NCBI RefSeq assembly: GCF_013044135.1
Contig: NZ_JABEPP010000004.1
Coordinates: forward strand, 186,001-250,000
Length of the DNA stretch: 64,000 bases
DNA from: Enterovirga aerilata
GTDB lineage: Bacteria > Pseudomonadota > Alphaproteobacteria > Rhizobiales > Beijerinckiaceae
Direction of reading: 5' to 3'
The translations under genes and the position numbers were made by a program. The notes under the pieces are model-generated. The model was not told where the DNA came from. It worked only from the letters and a program-made list of their open reading frames with translations, and did not search any database. This document shows, piece after piece, positions 8,374 through 17,396 of this stretch. Each line of letters starts with the position of its first letter. Position 1 is the first letter of the stretch.

Positions 8374-8997
8374 ATGGCCGAACCAGCACAGACAAGCCGA
8401 ACGATCGCCGAGGATTCGGGTGTGGCCGGAGCGACGCTCGGGCCGCAGGGCAGCAACGCGGGGACCCGCGGCGGGCCGAGCGGCGGCGGGTCGGGTGCCG
8501 GCGAGCCAGGCGATCTGAAATCCATCGCGTCCGATGTGGCGAGCGAGATTGCCAGCACGGCAAAGGAGCAGGGCCGTGGTCTCCTCCAGGCGGCGAAGGG
8601 CACGGCCACGAGCTTCGCCGACCAGAGGAAGGACACGGTCGCGCAGTCGATCGCGGACCTCGCGGCGTCGCTCCGCGAGACGGGCAACACCTTCGAGCAG
8701 CAGCCGAGCCTGAAGGCCTTTGTGGGAAGCGCCGCCGATGGGCTCGACCAGCTCGCGAGCGGCCTCCAGGAGCGCAGCTTCGCGGAGATCTACGGCGACA
8801 TCGAATCGATGGCGCGGCGCCAGCCGCTGACCTTCGGGGCCGGCGCGGCAATCGCGGGATTCCTGCTGGCGCGCTTCATCAAGAGCTCGGCCGAGGAGCT
8901 CGCCGAGGCGAACGCCGCGCGCAACCAGGCGGCGGGCGCTCGCGGGACCGGACGAACGCGTTCAGCCGGTTCGGCTTCGCCTGCGGCCCGCGTCTGA
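8374..8997 (+). CDS. DUF883-like stress-associated protein (nutrient-deprivation-induced type)
   Basis: 207 residues from the ATG at 8374, which has GAGGA just upstream; a longer frame lacks this and is rejected. The N-terminal 45 residues are Gly/Ser-rich and disordered. An Ala/Glu-rich amphipathic helical region follows (IASDVASEIASTAKEQGRGLL), then a single hydrophobic segment, FGAGAAIAGFLLARFI, near residue 170. This layout resembles YqjD/ElaB and the 'nutrient deprivation-induced' proteins of rhizobia, which are membrane-associated and rise in stationary phase. Second gene of the stress operon. Confidence 0.72.
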   Translation: MAEPAQTSRTIAEDSGVAGATLGPQGSNAGTRGGPSGGGSGAGEPGDLKSIASDVASEIASTAKEQGRGLLQAAKGTATSFADQRKDTVAQSIADLAASLRETGNTFEQQPSLKAFVGSAADGLDQLASGLQERSFAEIYGDIESMARRQPLTFGAGAAIAGFLLARFIKSSAEELAEANAARNQAAGARGTGRTRSAGSASPAARV

Positions 8998-9007
8998 GGA
9001 GAGCATC

Positions 9008-9400
9008 ATGGCCGACGGGCAGGGCTCCAGCCTGCAGGGGCTGGTCGGAGACGCGCTCCGGGACGCAGCCGACCTCGCGAGCAAGGAATTCGCGCTGTTC
9101 CGGGCGGAGATGTCCGAGAACGTTGCAGGTTTCGCGAAAGGGGCCGGCATGTTCGGGGCGGCCGCCGTCTTTGCGGTGGCCTCGCTTATCTGGCTCACCC
9201 AGGCGCTGGTCTACGGACTCGAGCTGATCGTCCACTCGCGCTGGCTCTCGGCCCTGATCGTGGGCGCGGCGCTTGCGATCATCGCAGGCGCATTCGTCTT
9301 CGCCGGGAAGAGCCTCATCTCCGCCTCGAGTCTCGAGCCGAAGCGGACGATCCGGCAGATCAAGCGCGACACAGAGATCCTGACCGAGAGGACCTCCTGA
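9008..9400 (+). CDS. Phage-holin-like superfamily (holin-X type) membrane protein
   Basis: 130 residues with two hydrophobic segments (FGAAAVFAVASLIWLTQAL and LSALIVGAALAIIAGAFVF) after a charged helix, SKEFALFRAEMSENVAGFAKG. This is the actinobacterial holin-X/YqjE pattern; despite the name these are chromosomal membrane proteins of unknown function found beside YqjD-like genes. The start has GAGGAGAGCATC upstream. It lies 10 bases after the preceding gene and one base before the next, so the three are co-transcribed. Confidence 0.8.
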   Translation: MADGQGSSLQGLVGDALRDAADLASKEFALFRAEMSENVAGFAKGAGMFGAAAVFAVASLIWLTQALVYGLELIVHSRWLSALIVGAALAIIAGAFVFAGKSLISASSLEPKRTIRQIKRDTEILTERTS

Positions 9401-9401
9401 G

Positions 9402-9806
9402 ATGGCGTCGGAATCCTCGCGAGAGATCGAGGCCGAGATCGAGGCGACGCGTGCTCGCCTCTACGGCACGATCGACCGCATCCAGAGCAAGCTGACGGTG
9501 GCCGGCATCGTCGACGAGGTCATGGGGTCGGCCGGCGTTCCTCGCTACCAGAACGGGCACGACTTCGTGCTCGGGCTGATGCGGCGGCATCCCGTCCCGG
9601 TGATGATAGCGGCCGCCGGGCTCGGTTTTCTCGTGTACCGCATGAATAGGCAGCGTGCCCGAGCCGAGACGATCGCGGATGTCGACTACGTCGAGGTTCC
9701 CGCGCTGAACGAGGGCCAGGCCCGGATCTACGATCCCGACCTGCCTACCCGGCATCCAACGCTCGACGCGATCGAGGGCCGCAGGCCCGACGGCGCGAAG
9801 GCCTGA
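9402..9806 (+). CDS. DUF3618-domain protein
   Basis: 134 residues. The N-terminus SREIEAEIEATRARLYGTID is the DUF3618 signature, an acidic helix that recurs beside holin-X and YqjD-like proteins. One hydrophobic segment follows (VPVMIAAAGLGFLVYRM). Function unknown; the fixed neighbourhood suggests a joint envelope role under stress. The ATG follows the preceding stop after one base. Confidence 0.85.
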   Translation: MASESSREIEAEIEATRARLYGTIDRIQSKLTVAGIVDEVMGSAGVPRYQNGHDFVLGLMRRHPVPVMIAAAGLGFLVYRMNRQRARAETIADVDYVEVPALNEGQARIYDPDLPTRHPTLDAIEGRRPDGAKA

Positions 9807-9826
9807 CACAAGGATCGGAGAGCATC

Positions 9827-10363
9827 ATGAACGAGGCAGAGAAGCACTATTCCGGCCAGGGCGGCGGCACCGGCGCCAGCGGCAGCGGCAGCGGCACGGC
9901 CAAACGCGAGTCGGGCGAGGATTCCGTTCTGGGCCAAGCGGCATCGACCGCACGCGAAGGCCTCAAGGGAGCCGCAGACACCGCACGGTCAGCGACGGAG
10001 GCCGCCCGCCAGACCGCGGGCGAATTCTACGGCCGGGCGAGCCGCACGGTGGACGACGCACGCCGCCGTTCCGCCGCCGAGCTTTCGCGCCGCCGCCGGG
10101 GCGTCGAGGCCTTCGTGGAGGAGAACCCGGTCATGGTCGGAGTGGTCGGCTTCGCGGCGGGCCTACTCATCGGCTCCCTCCTTCCCGCGACCCGGCGCGA
10201 GAACCAGATCTTCGGTCGCTACGCCGACGAGGTGCGCGACCAGGGGCTGCGCTATGCGCGCGAGCTGGCGGAGCAGGGCAAGAGCATGGTCGAGGAGAAC
10301 CTTCAGGCCGTGGGCGGCCAGGCCGACGACCGGGACACCGGGGACGAAAGCCGCGCTGCCTGA
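9827..10363 (+). CDS. YqjD/DUF883-like membrane-anchored protein
   Basis: 178 residues, last gene of the stress operon. The N-terminal third is Gly/Ser-rich. The middle is an Ala/Arg-rich helical region (AASTAREGLKGAADTARSAT). A single membrane segment (VMVGVVGFAAGLLIGSLLP) lies near residue 110, followed by an acidic tail. It resembles the first small protein of this operon in layout, as expected of YqjD-type ribosome- or membrane-associated stationary-phase proteins. A strong terminator lies 22 bases after its stop. Confidence 0.7.
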   Translation: MNEAEKHYSGQGGGTGASGSGSGTAKRESGEDSVLGQAASTAREGLKGAADTARSATEAARQTAGEFYGRASRTVDDARRRSAAELSRRRRGVEAFVEENPVMVGVVGFAAGLLIGSLLPATRRENQIFGRYADEVRDQGLRYARELAEQGKSMVEENLQAVGGQADDRDTGDESRAA

Positions 10364-10385
10364 CGAAGTGGAGTCGGGCAGCCAC

Positions 10386-10416
10386 AAGCGCGCGCCCCTG
10401 GCGCGCGCTTTCGTTT
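10386..10416 (+). terminator. Rho-independent terminator of the stress operon
   Basis: AAGCGCGCGCC (10386-10396) and GGCGCGCGCTT (10400-10410) form a perfect 11-bp stem with a CCT loop, followed by TCGTTTT. This is a textbook intrinsic terminator closing the operon that starts at 7173. Confidence 0.9.
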
Positions 10417-10608
10417 TGGCCGGCCGTTTCTGCTCAATTTTCGCTAAAGGCAAGCGACGGACGCAACGCTAACTCAACCTTAACCGTGCGGGCCGGAACC
10501 TCGCGAAACCGGCACATCTGCCAGGAACGGCCTTCCCTGCCTCGGCTTTTGCTGGGGTGCCCGTGAGACCGATCCGCGGCGGGGTCGGCCTGGTGGGGAG
10601 GAGCTGTC

Positions 10609-10968
10609 GTGCGTATTCTCATCCTCGAAGACGATCCCCTTACAGCTCTTGATCTGCAGTGCCTCGTCGAGGATTGCGGGCACGAGGTGGTCGGCTTGTG
10701 CCAAACGGTGGCCGATGCTGGCCGACGGATCGGCGACGGGCTCGATTTCGCCCTGCTGGACGTCGACCTGCCCGACGGCAAGAGCTTTGCCCTCGCCGAA
10801 CGGCTGCATCGATCGCGCGTCCCTTTCGCGTTCGTATCGGCCTCACGCCGCAGCGAGGTGCCGGCTGATCTTCAGGGAGCTCCTTTCATCCCCAAGCCCT
10901 ACCAGCACGCCGCGATCCGGAACTCGCTCGCGGAGGCAGGCGGGATGCCGCTCCGCCGAGCGGGGTAA
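10609..10968 (+). CDS. Single-domain response regulator receiver protein
   Basis: 119 residues, a CheY-like receiver with no output domain. The acidic pair EDD at residues 7-9, the phospho-acceptor Asp in ALLDVDLPDG (about residue 49), a Ser in FAFVSASRR and the conserved Lys in IPKPYQ are all present. It is transcribed alone after a 245-base gap and has no adjacent histidine kinase. Many such stand-alone receivers in Hyphomicrobiales accept phosphate from HWE kinases in stress signalling, but no partner is visible here. Confidence 0.88.
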   Translation: MRILILEDDPLTALDLQCLVEDCGHEVVGLCQTVADAGRRIGDGLDFALLDVDLPDGKSFALAERLHRSRVPFAFVSASRRSEVPADLQGAPFIPKPYQHAAIRNSLAEAGGMPLRRAG

Positions 10969-10986
10969 CGCACGCACGCGCCGCCA

Positions 10987-12993
10987 TTGACGCGCGTTCA
11001 ACCCTCCTCTTCCCCTCAGCCCGCCCTTGAGGCGGGCGTCATCGGGGCAAGGGAGGTGGAGGCAGATGAGCCCGCCTCGCCTTCAGGTATCCGTCCGGCC
11101 AGCCAGGATCGGGTCTGGGTTCTCGTCGGAGGCGGGAGCGCGCTCGCTCTCCTCTTTCTCGGCCACCCCTACTGGGGCATCACGTACGATGCCGATCTCT
11201 ATATAGGCCGTGCCCTCGCAGATGCAGACCCGGCGGGCCTGGGCCGGGACATCATCTTCGCCCATGATGGCCAGTCCGGCTTCAGCCTCTTTCCCCCGGT
11301 AATCGCCGCCTGGATCGGGGTTCTCGGCCCGAGCACCGGGGCGCTGACGCTGACCGTGCTGGCGCTCGTGGCCTGGTTCACCGGAATGGCCGGCCTTGCC
11401 GCGACCCTCGCGCGAGGGCGGGTCCTATGGGCCTCCCTCGTCGCAGGTGCGGTCGTGCCCGGATTCTACGGTGGGCTCTTCCGGTATGCCGAGCAATTCG
11501 CGACCGCGCGGCCGTTTGCGGAGGCGGCCTCCCTGGCGGGCCTCGCGGCACTCGCGACCGGGCGAGCCGGGCTAAGCCTTGCCGTCCTGCTCGGCGCGGC
11601 GGCCATCCACCCCATCATGGCCGCTCCTGCCCTCCTCGTCTGGTGTCTGGTCCAGATCGCAGCCGACCGCCGGTGGCTGCTGCTGCCCGTCGTCACGGCC
11701 GCAACGATCCTCGCCGCAGCATCGGCCGGCCTGCCCCTTGCGGCGCGCCTCTTCACGGTGATGGACGCCGAGTGGCTTTCGGCCGTGTCGGCGAATGCGT
11801 ATCTGTTCCCGAGCCGCTGGCGCGAGACGATCTGGGCGCCCGCAGCGGTCCGACCGGCAACTGTGTTGCTCGCCCTGCCTTTCCTGTCCGCGGCCCAGAG
11901 GCGGGTGCCCACCGGGATCCTGGTCGCGAGCCTCATCGGCCTCGGCGTCACCTATCTGGCGGCGGACAGATTCGTCCTGGTTCTGGTCGTCCAGGCGCAG
12001 CCCTGGCGAGCGCTCTGGTTGCTGTCACTCGCGGGCACTCTCACGCTGCCGATCGCGGCGGTCGGACTCTGGCGCTCGGGTAGGCAGGGGCAGCTTGCCC
12101 TGGCCTGCCTGACGCTTGGCTGGGTGCTTGCTCCCACCTCCGCCCTCGGCGCAGCCGCGGCAGGCGCTGCCCTCCTCGTCCCGCGGCTGCCAATCGGTCT
12201 GACCGGCGGCGCGGGGAAGACGCTCGTCCGCATCGCATGGGTTACCGTCTGCGCTGCCGCGGCCCTGACGCTCGGGCAGCGTTGGGCCCTGGTTCTCGAA
12301 CTATGGACGGCCAAGCCGGCCGATGCCTCGATCCTCGGCCACGTCTGGCTGTTCTGGGTCCTCTCCGCTCCCCTCGTTCTGATCGGAATCCTGGTCGCGT
12401 TGAATACGCATTGGCGGCTGCACCCGGTACCGTCAGTCATCCTGACGACGGGGCTGATCGTTCTTGCGATCGCGACCTGGGACGACCGCTCCCGCCTGGA
12501 CCGGATCACCGATAAGCGGATGCGGGACCCCGCGCTGTCAGCGTTGCTGCCGCCCGGTCCCGCGGAAGTGCTCTGGCTCCGGGACGGCGCCCGCTACGCC
12601 TGGGCGTTGGCCGGGCAGCCGAACTGGGTCAGCCATCTCCAGGGCGCCTCCATCGTCTTCTCGGCCGATCTCGCCCGCATATGGCAGGGCCGGATGGAGC
12701 GCCTGCTGGCCGCAGGTCTAGCCGATACCGCCGATCGCTCTCCATGGATCGGCGAACGCCAGGTGCTGCATCCGACTCTGGCTCAGATCCGAGCCTTTTG
12801 CGAGGCGCCGGACGCCCCGGTCGCGATCATCGCTCCTCTGGACGGCTCGGTGATGCTGCCAGCGGGTGTCGAAGGCGGAACCTATCGGCTTCCCGCCCCA
12901 CTGTACGAACTCGCCGATCGAGGCGGCGGCTTCGGCTGGCAGCGCACGGACGAGGTCGCGATCGTGCCCTGCCGGGCACACCGCCAACCCTGA
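10987..12993 (+). CDS. Large polytopic membrane protein of unknown function
   Basis: 668 residues with about a dozen hydrophobic helices from residue 40 to about 490 and a soluble C-terminal domain of about 170 residues. An early loop, YDADLYIGRALADADPAGLGRD, resembles the acidic first periplasmic loop of GT-C-type glycosyltransferases, but I see no firm family motif. The start is a TTG at 10987, 18 bases after the receiver gene; no ATG or GTG lies in frame nearby, so the start is uncertain. Membrane location is clear; function is not. Confidence 0.7.
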   Translation: MTRVQPSSSPQPALEAGVIGAREVEADEPASPSGIRPASQDRVWVLVGGGSALALLFLGHPYWGITYDADLYIGRALADADPAGLGRDIIFAHDGQSGFSLFPPVIAAWIGVLGPSTGALTLTVLALVAWFTGMAGLAATLARGRVLWASLVAGAVVPGFYGGLFRYAEQFATARPFAEAASLAGLAALATGRAGLSLAVLLGAAAIHPIMAAPALLVWCLVQIAADRRWLLLPVVTAATILAAASAGLPLAARLFTVMDAEWLSAVSANAYLFPSRWRETIWAPAAVRPATVLLALPFLSAAQRRVPTGILVASLIGLGVTYLAADRFVLVLVVQAQPWRALWLLSLAGTLTLPIAAVGLWRSGRQGQLALACLTLGWVLAPTSALGAAAAGAALLVPRLPIGLTGGAGKTLVRIAWVTVCAAAALTLGQRWALVLELWTAKPADASILGHVWLFWVLSAPLVLIGILVALNTHWRLHPVPSVILTTGLIVLAIATWDDRSRLDRITDKRMRDPALSALLPPGPAEVLWLRDGARYAWALAGQPNWVSHLQGASIVFSADLARIWQGRMERLLAAGLADTADRSPWIGERQVLHPTLAQIRAFCEAPDAPVAIIAPLDGSVMLPAGVEGGTYRLPAPLYELADRGGGFGWQRTDEVAIVPCRAHRQP

Positions 12994-13051
12994 AGCCGCC
13001 ATTCTCCGCACCGGCCGTGCGGCCCGACCGGCCTACCTGAGGCGTGCCAGC

Positions 13052-14053
13052 TCAGGCGAGCAGTGCCTCGCCCCGAGCGAGTTGCATCAGATCGGCCTGA
13101 GGACGTGCCCCGATATGAGAGATCACCTCGGCGGCTGCGATCCCGCCAAGCCGTGCGCAATCCCGCGAGGAGAGGCCGCGCACGAGACCGGCCAGGAACC
13201 CGGCCGCGAAGAGATCACCCGCGCCCGTGGTGTCCACCACTCGCTCGACCGGACTGGCCGGCACGGCCTCGATCCCGTCGCGGCTGACCAGAAGCGCGCC
13301 TTCCGCCGACCGGGTGACAACGCCGAGCACACCGTCCGCTGTCAACGCCGATACCGCGTCCCGCTCGTCAGCCGTCTCGTACAGACTCTTCAGCTCGTGG
13401 ATATTGGCAAAGAGAATGTCGACGCTGCCGTCGCGAACGAGGCCCCTGAACTCCTCGCGATAGCGGTCCACGCAGAATGCGTCCGAGAGCGTGAGGGCGA
13501 CCTTGTTGCCCGCCGCGTGCGCAATCCGGACGGCCGTTCTGAAAGCTTCCTTCGCGTCCGCGGGATCCCAGAGATAGCCCTCCAGATAGACGATGCGGGC
13601 GGAGCGGAGCGTCGCCTCGTCCAGATCGTTCGGGCCGAGCCTCTGGCAGGCGCCGAGATAGGTGTTCATGGTCCGCTCCCCGTCCGGCGTGACCAGGATG
13701 AAGGACCGGGCAGTAGCCGGGCCTTCGGTCGCCGGAGGCGTCCCGAACTTCACCCCAACGGCGTTCAGGTCGTGCGTAAAGAGCCGCCCGAGCTCGTCGT
13801 CGCGGACCTTGCCGACAAAGCCGACCTTGGCACCGAGCGAAGCAGCCCCGACAGCCGTATTCGCGGCCGAGCCGCCGGACACGATGGTGGCCGGCCCCAT
13901 GGCGGCATAAAGGGCCTCGGCCCGTGCCTCGTCGATCAGCTGCATGGAGCCCTTCGCGAGCCCGTGCTCCACCAGGAAGCGCTCGTCCGTTTGGGCCAGC
14001 ACGTCCACGATGGCGTTGCCGAGCGCCAGGATGTCGAGGCCGTTAGCCGTCAT
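13052..14053 (-). CDS. PfkB-family carbohydrate/adenosine kinase
   Basis: 333 residues from the ATG at 14053; a longer frame exists but adds a basic, non-family N-terminus. Ribokinase-fold signatures are seen: DILALGNAIVDVLAQTDE, VSGGSAANTAVGAASLG near residue 55, and the C-terminal VVDTTGAGDLFAAGFLAGL with the catalytic Asp and anion hole GAGD. The length and the DILALGNAIVD start match the adenosine kinase-like group common in alphaproteobacteria. Adenosine as substrate is inferred from the family. It converges on the membrane protein gene. Confidence 0.88.
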   Translation of the reverse strand: MTANGLDILALGNAIVDVLAQTDERFLVEHGLAKGSMQLIDEARAEALYAAMGPATIVSGGSAANTAVGAASLGAKVGFVGKVRDDELGRLFTHDLNAVGVKFGTPPATEGPATARSFILVTPDGERTMNTYLGACQRLGPNDLDEATLRSARIVYLEGYLWDPADAKEAFRTAVRIAHAAGNKVALTLSDAFCVDRYREEFRGLVRDGSVDILFANIHELKSLYETADERDAVSALTADGVLGVVTRSAEGALLVSRDGIEAVPASPVERVVDTTGAGDLFAAGFLAGLVRGLSSRDCARLGGIAAAEVISHIGARPQADLMQLARGEALLA

Positions 14054-14107
14054 GAGATGTCCGCGCGGAGGGAGGGAGAGGCGCTTTGGCACCCGCCTCC
14101 CTGACGG

Positions 14108-14668
14108 TCAAGCGCGCGTGGCGGGCCGTCGAAGCCGGACATACAGCGCGCCGGAGCCTCCCTGGCGGGGAGCCGCCTCCGTCCAGCCCAGAACAAGGGG
14201 ACGCAGTTCCGGCAAGCCGAGCCAGTGCGGCACCACGCGTCGCAGCACGCCGCGATCGCCGGATCCATGAACGTCCTCGGCCCGCCCCTTCCCGGTGACG
14301 ATCAGGACGAGGCGGCGTCCGGATGCCTGCGCACGACGGAGAAAGCCGAGAAGTGCCGCATGCGCCTCCGCCTGCGTCATCCCATGCAGGTCGATGACCG
14401 CGTCGGGCCGGGCGCGGCCGCGGGCAAGCGCGCGTCTCGTCTTCGGCTCGATCGGGGCTAGCGGGGCGGCCTCGGCGTGTTGCGGGCGATGATCGATCCG
14501 GACGGCAGCCGGAATCTCGGACGGGGAAGCCGAGGCGGCATCTGGAAGCCGCCGAAGCTCCGGCGCCGTAGGAAGCGCTCGCCCGGGCAGCGGTGCGACC
14601 GATTTCGCCACCTCCGCCCAGAGGCGCCGCTCCTCTGAGCTGAGAAGCCGTCGTGGCCCTCTGTTCAC
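14108..14668 (-). CDS. Smr-domain protein
   Basis: 186 residues. The GTG at 14668 overlaps the mltA stop as GTGA and is the likely start; an upstream ATG would overlap mltA further. The C-terminal Smr domain shows DLHGMTQAEAHAALLGFL, LVLIVTGKGR and a final GGSGALYVRLRR. Stand-alone Smr proteins are predicted nucleases that act on branched or stalled nucleic acids or in ribosome rescue. It is last in the Tim44-mltA-smr operon. Confidence 0.9.
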   Translation of the reverse strand: MNRGPRRLLSSEERRLWAEVAKSVAPLPGRALPTAPELRRLPDAASASPSEIPAAVRIDHRPQHAEAAPLAPIEPKTRRALARGRARPDAVIDLHGMTQAEAHAALLGFLRRAQASGRRLVLIVTGKGRAEDVHGSGDRGVLRRVVPHWLGLPELRPLVLGWTEAAPRQGGSGALYVRLRRPATRA

Positions 14669-15849
14669 GGCGCCGCAGCGGAAGCCGGCTCCAGCTTCGG
14701 CCATAGGACGACGAAGCGCACTTCGTTGCGCAGCAGGCCGGCCCTCAAGCCCGCATCCGCCCCGGAGCCGAAGAAGAGGTCGGCACGTGCCGGCCCCACG
14801 ATTGCGCTTCCAGTATCCTGCGCGATGGTCAGGCGCCTGAGCGGGCGCGAGCCGCCGCCCGGCTCCGGCAGGTCACCCTCCAGCCAGACCGGCAGGCCAT
14901 AGCCCCACAGGCTGCGGTCGATCGCGATCGTCCGCCCGGCCGTGACAGGAACTCCGGCGGCCCCGATCGGACCCTCTGCGGGATCGAGCTCGTCCGCGAT
15001 GCGGAAAAACACGTAAGAGCGGTTCTGGCGCAGGAGATCCCTCGCCTGATCCGGATGCCGGCGCAGCCAGCCGGTCAGGGCGTCTGCCGTCATCTCGGCG
15101 GCCGGGATGCCGAGCTTCTGGACGAGAAGCCGGGCCACGGACGTGTAGGGAAGGCCATTCTTCCCGGCATAGGCCAGTCGCACCGCGCGCCCGTCCGGCA
15201 GCTTGAGCCGGGCCGAACCCTGGACCTGAATGATGAAGGCATCCACCGCATCGCGAACGAAGGCGACGGGACGAGTGCGGTCCGAGATGGCCCCATCCTC
15301 GATCGCCGAGCGGTCCGGATAGGGCTCCAGGCCGGAGTCGGTCCGGCGCGCCGCGGCAAGTCCGGGCGGAGCGCCCGGTACCACGTCGCCGGGCTCGAGC
15401 GTCACGAGATCGTCGGGGCGGGCCAGAAGTGGGACGGGAAAATCGGCTGTCGGCTTCAGTGAGCCCGGGAATTCCGGCTCGTAATAGCCGGTCAGAAAGC
15501 CCCGGCCGGTTCCTGCGGACACCTCGTAGGGCGTGAACCGGCTCTCGAAGAAGGTACGCGCGGCGGAAATGTCCGGCTCCGGCATCGCCACCGCAGCCCG
15601 GCACGCTTCAGCCAGACCGTCCAACATGGAAGACGCGGTGCGAAGGGCGGGAGCATCCTCGACAATCGCGGAGCAGCTCCTGGCGAAGGCGCGGAAGGCG
15701 GCAGTCTGATCATCCTCCCGCCAGGCCGGCAGATCGCGGAAGACGACCGGCTTCAGCTCGACACCTCGGATGGCCGGCTGGGCGGCTGCGGTCGAGGGCG
15801 CCGCCGCGACGAAAGCGGCCGAAGTCAGCGAGACGAGAACCCGCCCCAC
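14665..15849 (-). CDS. mltA: Membrane-bound lytic murein transglycosylase A
   Basis: About 394 residues if translation begins at the GTG at 15849, which lies four bases after the Tim44-like stop and yields a signal peptide (GRVLVSLTSAAFVAAAPSTAAA). A longer frame would overlap that gene by 65 bases. MltA and 3D-domain hallmarks are GFLTGYYEPEFPGS, VQGSARLKLPDGRAVRLAYAGKNG, FFRI and the catalytic region LTIAQDTGSAIVGPARADLFFG with its Asp. It cleaves peptidoglycan glycan strands to 1,6-anhydromuropeptides in the periplasm. There is no lipobox Cys, so it may be soluble. Confidence 0.93.
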   Translation of the reverse strand: MGRVLVSLTSAAFVAAAPSTAAAQPAIRGVELKPVVFRDLPAWREDDQTAAFRAFARSCSAIVEDAPALRTASSMLDGLAEACRAAVAMPEPDISAARTFFESRFTPYEVSAGTGRGFLTGYYEPEFPGSLKPTADFPVPLLARPDDLVTLEPGDVVPGAPPGLAAARRTDSGLEPYPDRSAIEDGAISDRTRPVAFVRDAVDAFIIQVQGSARLKLPDGRAVRLAYAGKNGLPYTSVARLLVQKLGIPAAEMTADALTGWLRRHPDQARDLLRQNRSYVFFRIADELDPAEGPIGAAGVPVTAGRTIAIDRSLWGYGLPVWLEGDLPEPGGGSRPLRRLTIAQDTGSAIVGPARADLFFGSGADAGLRAGLLRNEVRFVVLWPKLEPASAAAP

Positions 15850-15853
15850 GGCA

Positions 15854-16582
15854 TCATTGACCGGCTTCGGTCGCGACGAGCTGCCAGTTCGGGTCGCGCG
15901 ATCCAAGCGTACGCGCAAAGGTCCAGACGTCCGTGACGTCCACCACCGTTTCCGGATTGCCGTCGATCACCTTGCCGGAGGCATCCCGCGTCGCAGTGAT
16001 GAGCTTCGACAGGAAGCGCACGGAGACCTGAGCGACGCGATTGCGGGTCTCCACGGAGACGAGCTCGGCCTTGTCGATCGACACGAAGGTCGTCTCGGCC
16101 TTCTCGCCGCGCGACTCGCGGTCCGCGATCGCACGCTCGAAGCCGTCGAACACGTCCCGGGACAACAGGTTCTTCAGGGTCTCGCGGTCGCCCTGCGCGA
16201 ATGCGGTCACGATCATCTCGTATGCCGCCTTGGCGCCCTCTACGAAGCCGCGGGCGTCGAAATCCGGCTCCGCCTTGGCGATCTCGTCGAGTCCCCGCGC
16301 CACCGCCGAATTCGGCTCCGCGACGCCGGCCCATCGATCCGCAGGAGGGGTGCTCGCGGGTGGGGCGGCCGGGCGGTCGATCCCCGCCGAGGGCAGCCGT
16401 ACGACATTGTCCGCGCCGTTCGCACCCGGCCGGGCCGGATCGGCCGTCTCGCGACGCGTAAACGGGTCGATCGGCGGCCGCTCGTGACCGGTCTTCTGAC
16501 CGAGCACGGACCGCAGACGCCAGATCACGAACACCGCGAGGGCGAGAAAGACGATCGTCGTGACGTCAAACGAGTCTTGCAT
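15854..16582 (-). CDS. Tim44/TimA-family membrane-associated adaptor protein
   Basis: 242 residues. The N-terminus has one membrane segment (TTIVFLALAVFVIWRL), then a Pro-rich linker and a C-terminal Tim44-like domain (residues about 95-240) ending VDVTDVWTFARTLGSRDPNWQLVAT, the typical close of this family. Bacterial TimA is related to the mitochondrial Tim44 import-motor adaptor; its bacterial function is not established. First gene of the Tim44-mltA-smr operon and divergent from secB, as in other Hyphomicrobiales. Confidence 0.92.
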   Translation of the reverse strand: MQDSFDVTTIVFLALAVFVIWRLRSVLGQKTGHERPPIDPFTRRETADPARPGANGADNVVRLPSAGIDRPAAPPASTPPADRWAGVAEPNSAVARGLDEIAKAEPDFDARGFVEGAKAAYEMIVTAFAQGDRETLKNLLSRDVFDGFERAIADRESRGEKAETTFVSIDKAELVSVETRNRVAQVSVRFLSKLITATRDASGKVIDGNPETVVDVTDVWTFARTLGSRDPNWQLVATEAGQ

Positions 16583-16831
16583 CGTAGAACGGGTCTTCGG
16601 CGTCAGGAGCGACCGCGAACGCGGCCAATACGGCCCGGCGGCAGACGCCCGACCCTGCGCCTATGTGGGGGTCCCCTGTCGTAACATCCAGCCTCCCCTA
16701 CCACAAGCAAACGGACCTGCCGCGGCCTTGTGACCGTGAACGAAGCGTGATAGCGCGACCCGCTGCTTTCCGCCGGACCCCGAGCGTGGCCGCGGATGCG
16801 CCTCAAGCCAAGAAACCGACAGGAACCTTCC

Positions 16832-17344
16832 ATGGCCGAGAATCCGGCAGGCAATGGCGCTCAAGCTGCCGACCAGATGCCCTCCCTCAACGCGCTTGCG
16901 CAATACGCGAAGGACATCTCCTTCGAGAACCCGAACGCGCCGCGCTCCCTCACGCCACAGGAGGGCGGGCCGCAGATCTCGATCCAGGTGAACGTCAACG
17001 CCAAGCAGCTGGCCGAGACCGATTTCGAGGTCGATCTGTCGCTCGAGGGCAACGCCAAGATCGGCGACGAAGTGATGTTCGCCTTCGACCTTACCTATTC
17101 GGGGGTTTTCCGCGTACGCAACATCCCGCAGGACCAGCTTCATCCGGTCATCATGATCGAGTGCCCGCGGCTCCTGTTCCCGTTCGCGCGACAGATCGTG
17201 GCCGAGGCGGTGCGCAATGGCGGCTTCCCGCCCCTCTATATCGATCCGATCGACTTCGTCGGTCTCTATCGCCAGAAGATGGAAGCCGAGGCCGCCCAGA
17301 ATCAGGCCGGAGCCCCGCAAGCGTCCAATCAGCCGGTCAACTGA
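16832..17344 (+). CDS. secB: Protein-export chaperone SecB
   Basis: 170 residues from the ATG at 16832 (AGGAACC upstream); a longer frame adds 12 basic residues and is unlikely. SecB holds pre-proteins unfolded and passes them to SecA. The family pattern is visible: [19 protein letters not shown], then [29 protein letters not shown], and [33 protein letters not shown] near the C-terminus. It is a single gene, convergent with dnaQ. Confidence 0.97.
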   Translation: MAENPAGNGAQAADQMPSLNALAQYAKDISFENPNAPRSLTPQEGGPQISIQVNVNAKQLAETDFEVDLSLEGNAKIGDEVMFAFDLTYSGVFRVRNIPQDQLHPVIMIECPRLLFPFARQIVAEAVRNGGFPPLYIDPIDFVGLYRQKMEAEAAQNQAGAPQASNQPVN

Positions 17345-17396
17345 GCGGGAAGACAGCGTCCTAACAGGCGGCCGCCGGGTCCGTGGCCTCTCACGT

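Noticed and set aside
10524-10549. EcfG promoter for the response regulator (GGAAC-N17-CTTT)
   Set aside because: The -10 element has a mismatch at the G of CGTT and there is no supporting context.
13036-13056. CCTGAG/CTCAGG hairpin as a terminator between the membrane protein and the PfkB gene
   Set aside because: Six-bp stem without a T-run, and it overlaps the stop of the PfkB gene; too weak to annotate.
16583-16831. Possible fxsA gene between the Tim44-like gene and secB
   Set aside because: fxsA is often here in related genomes, but no frame in this 249-base gap resembles it.
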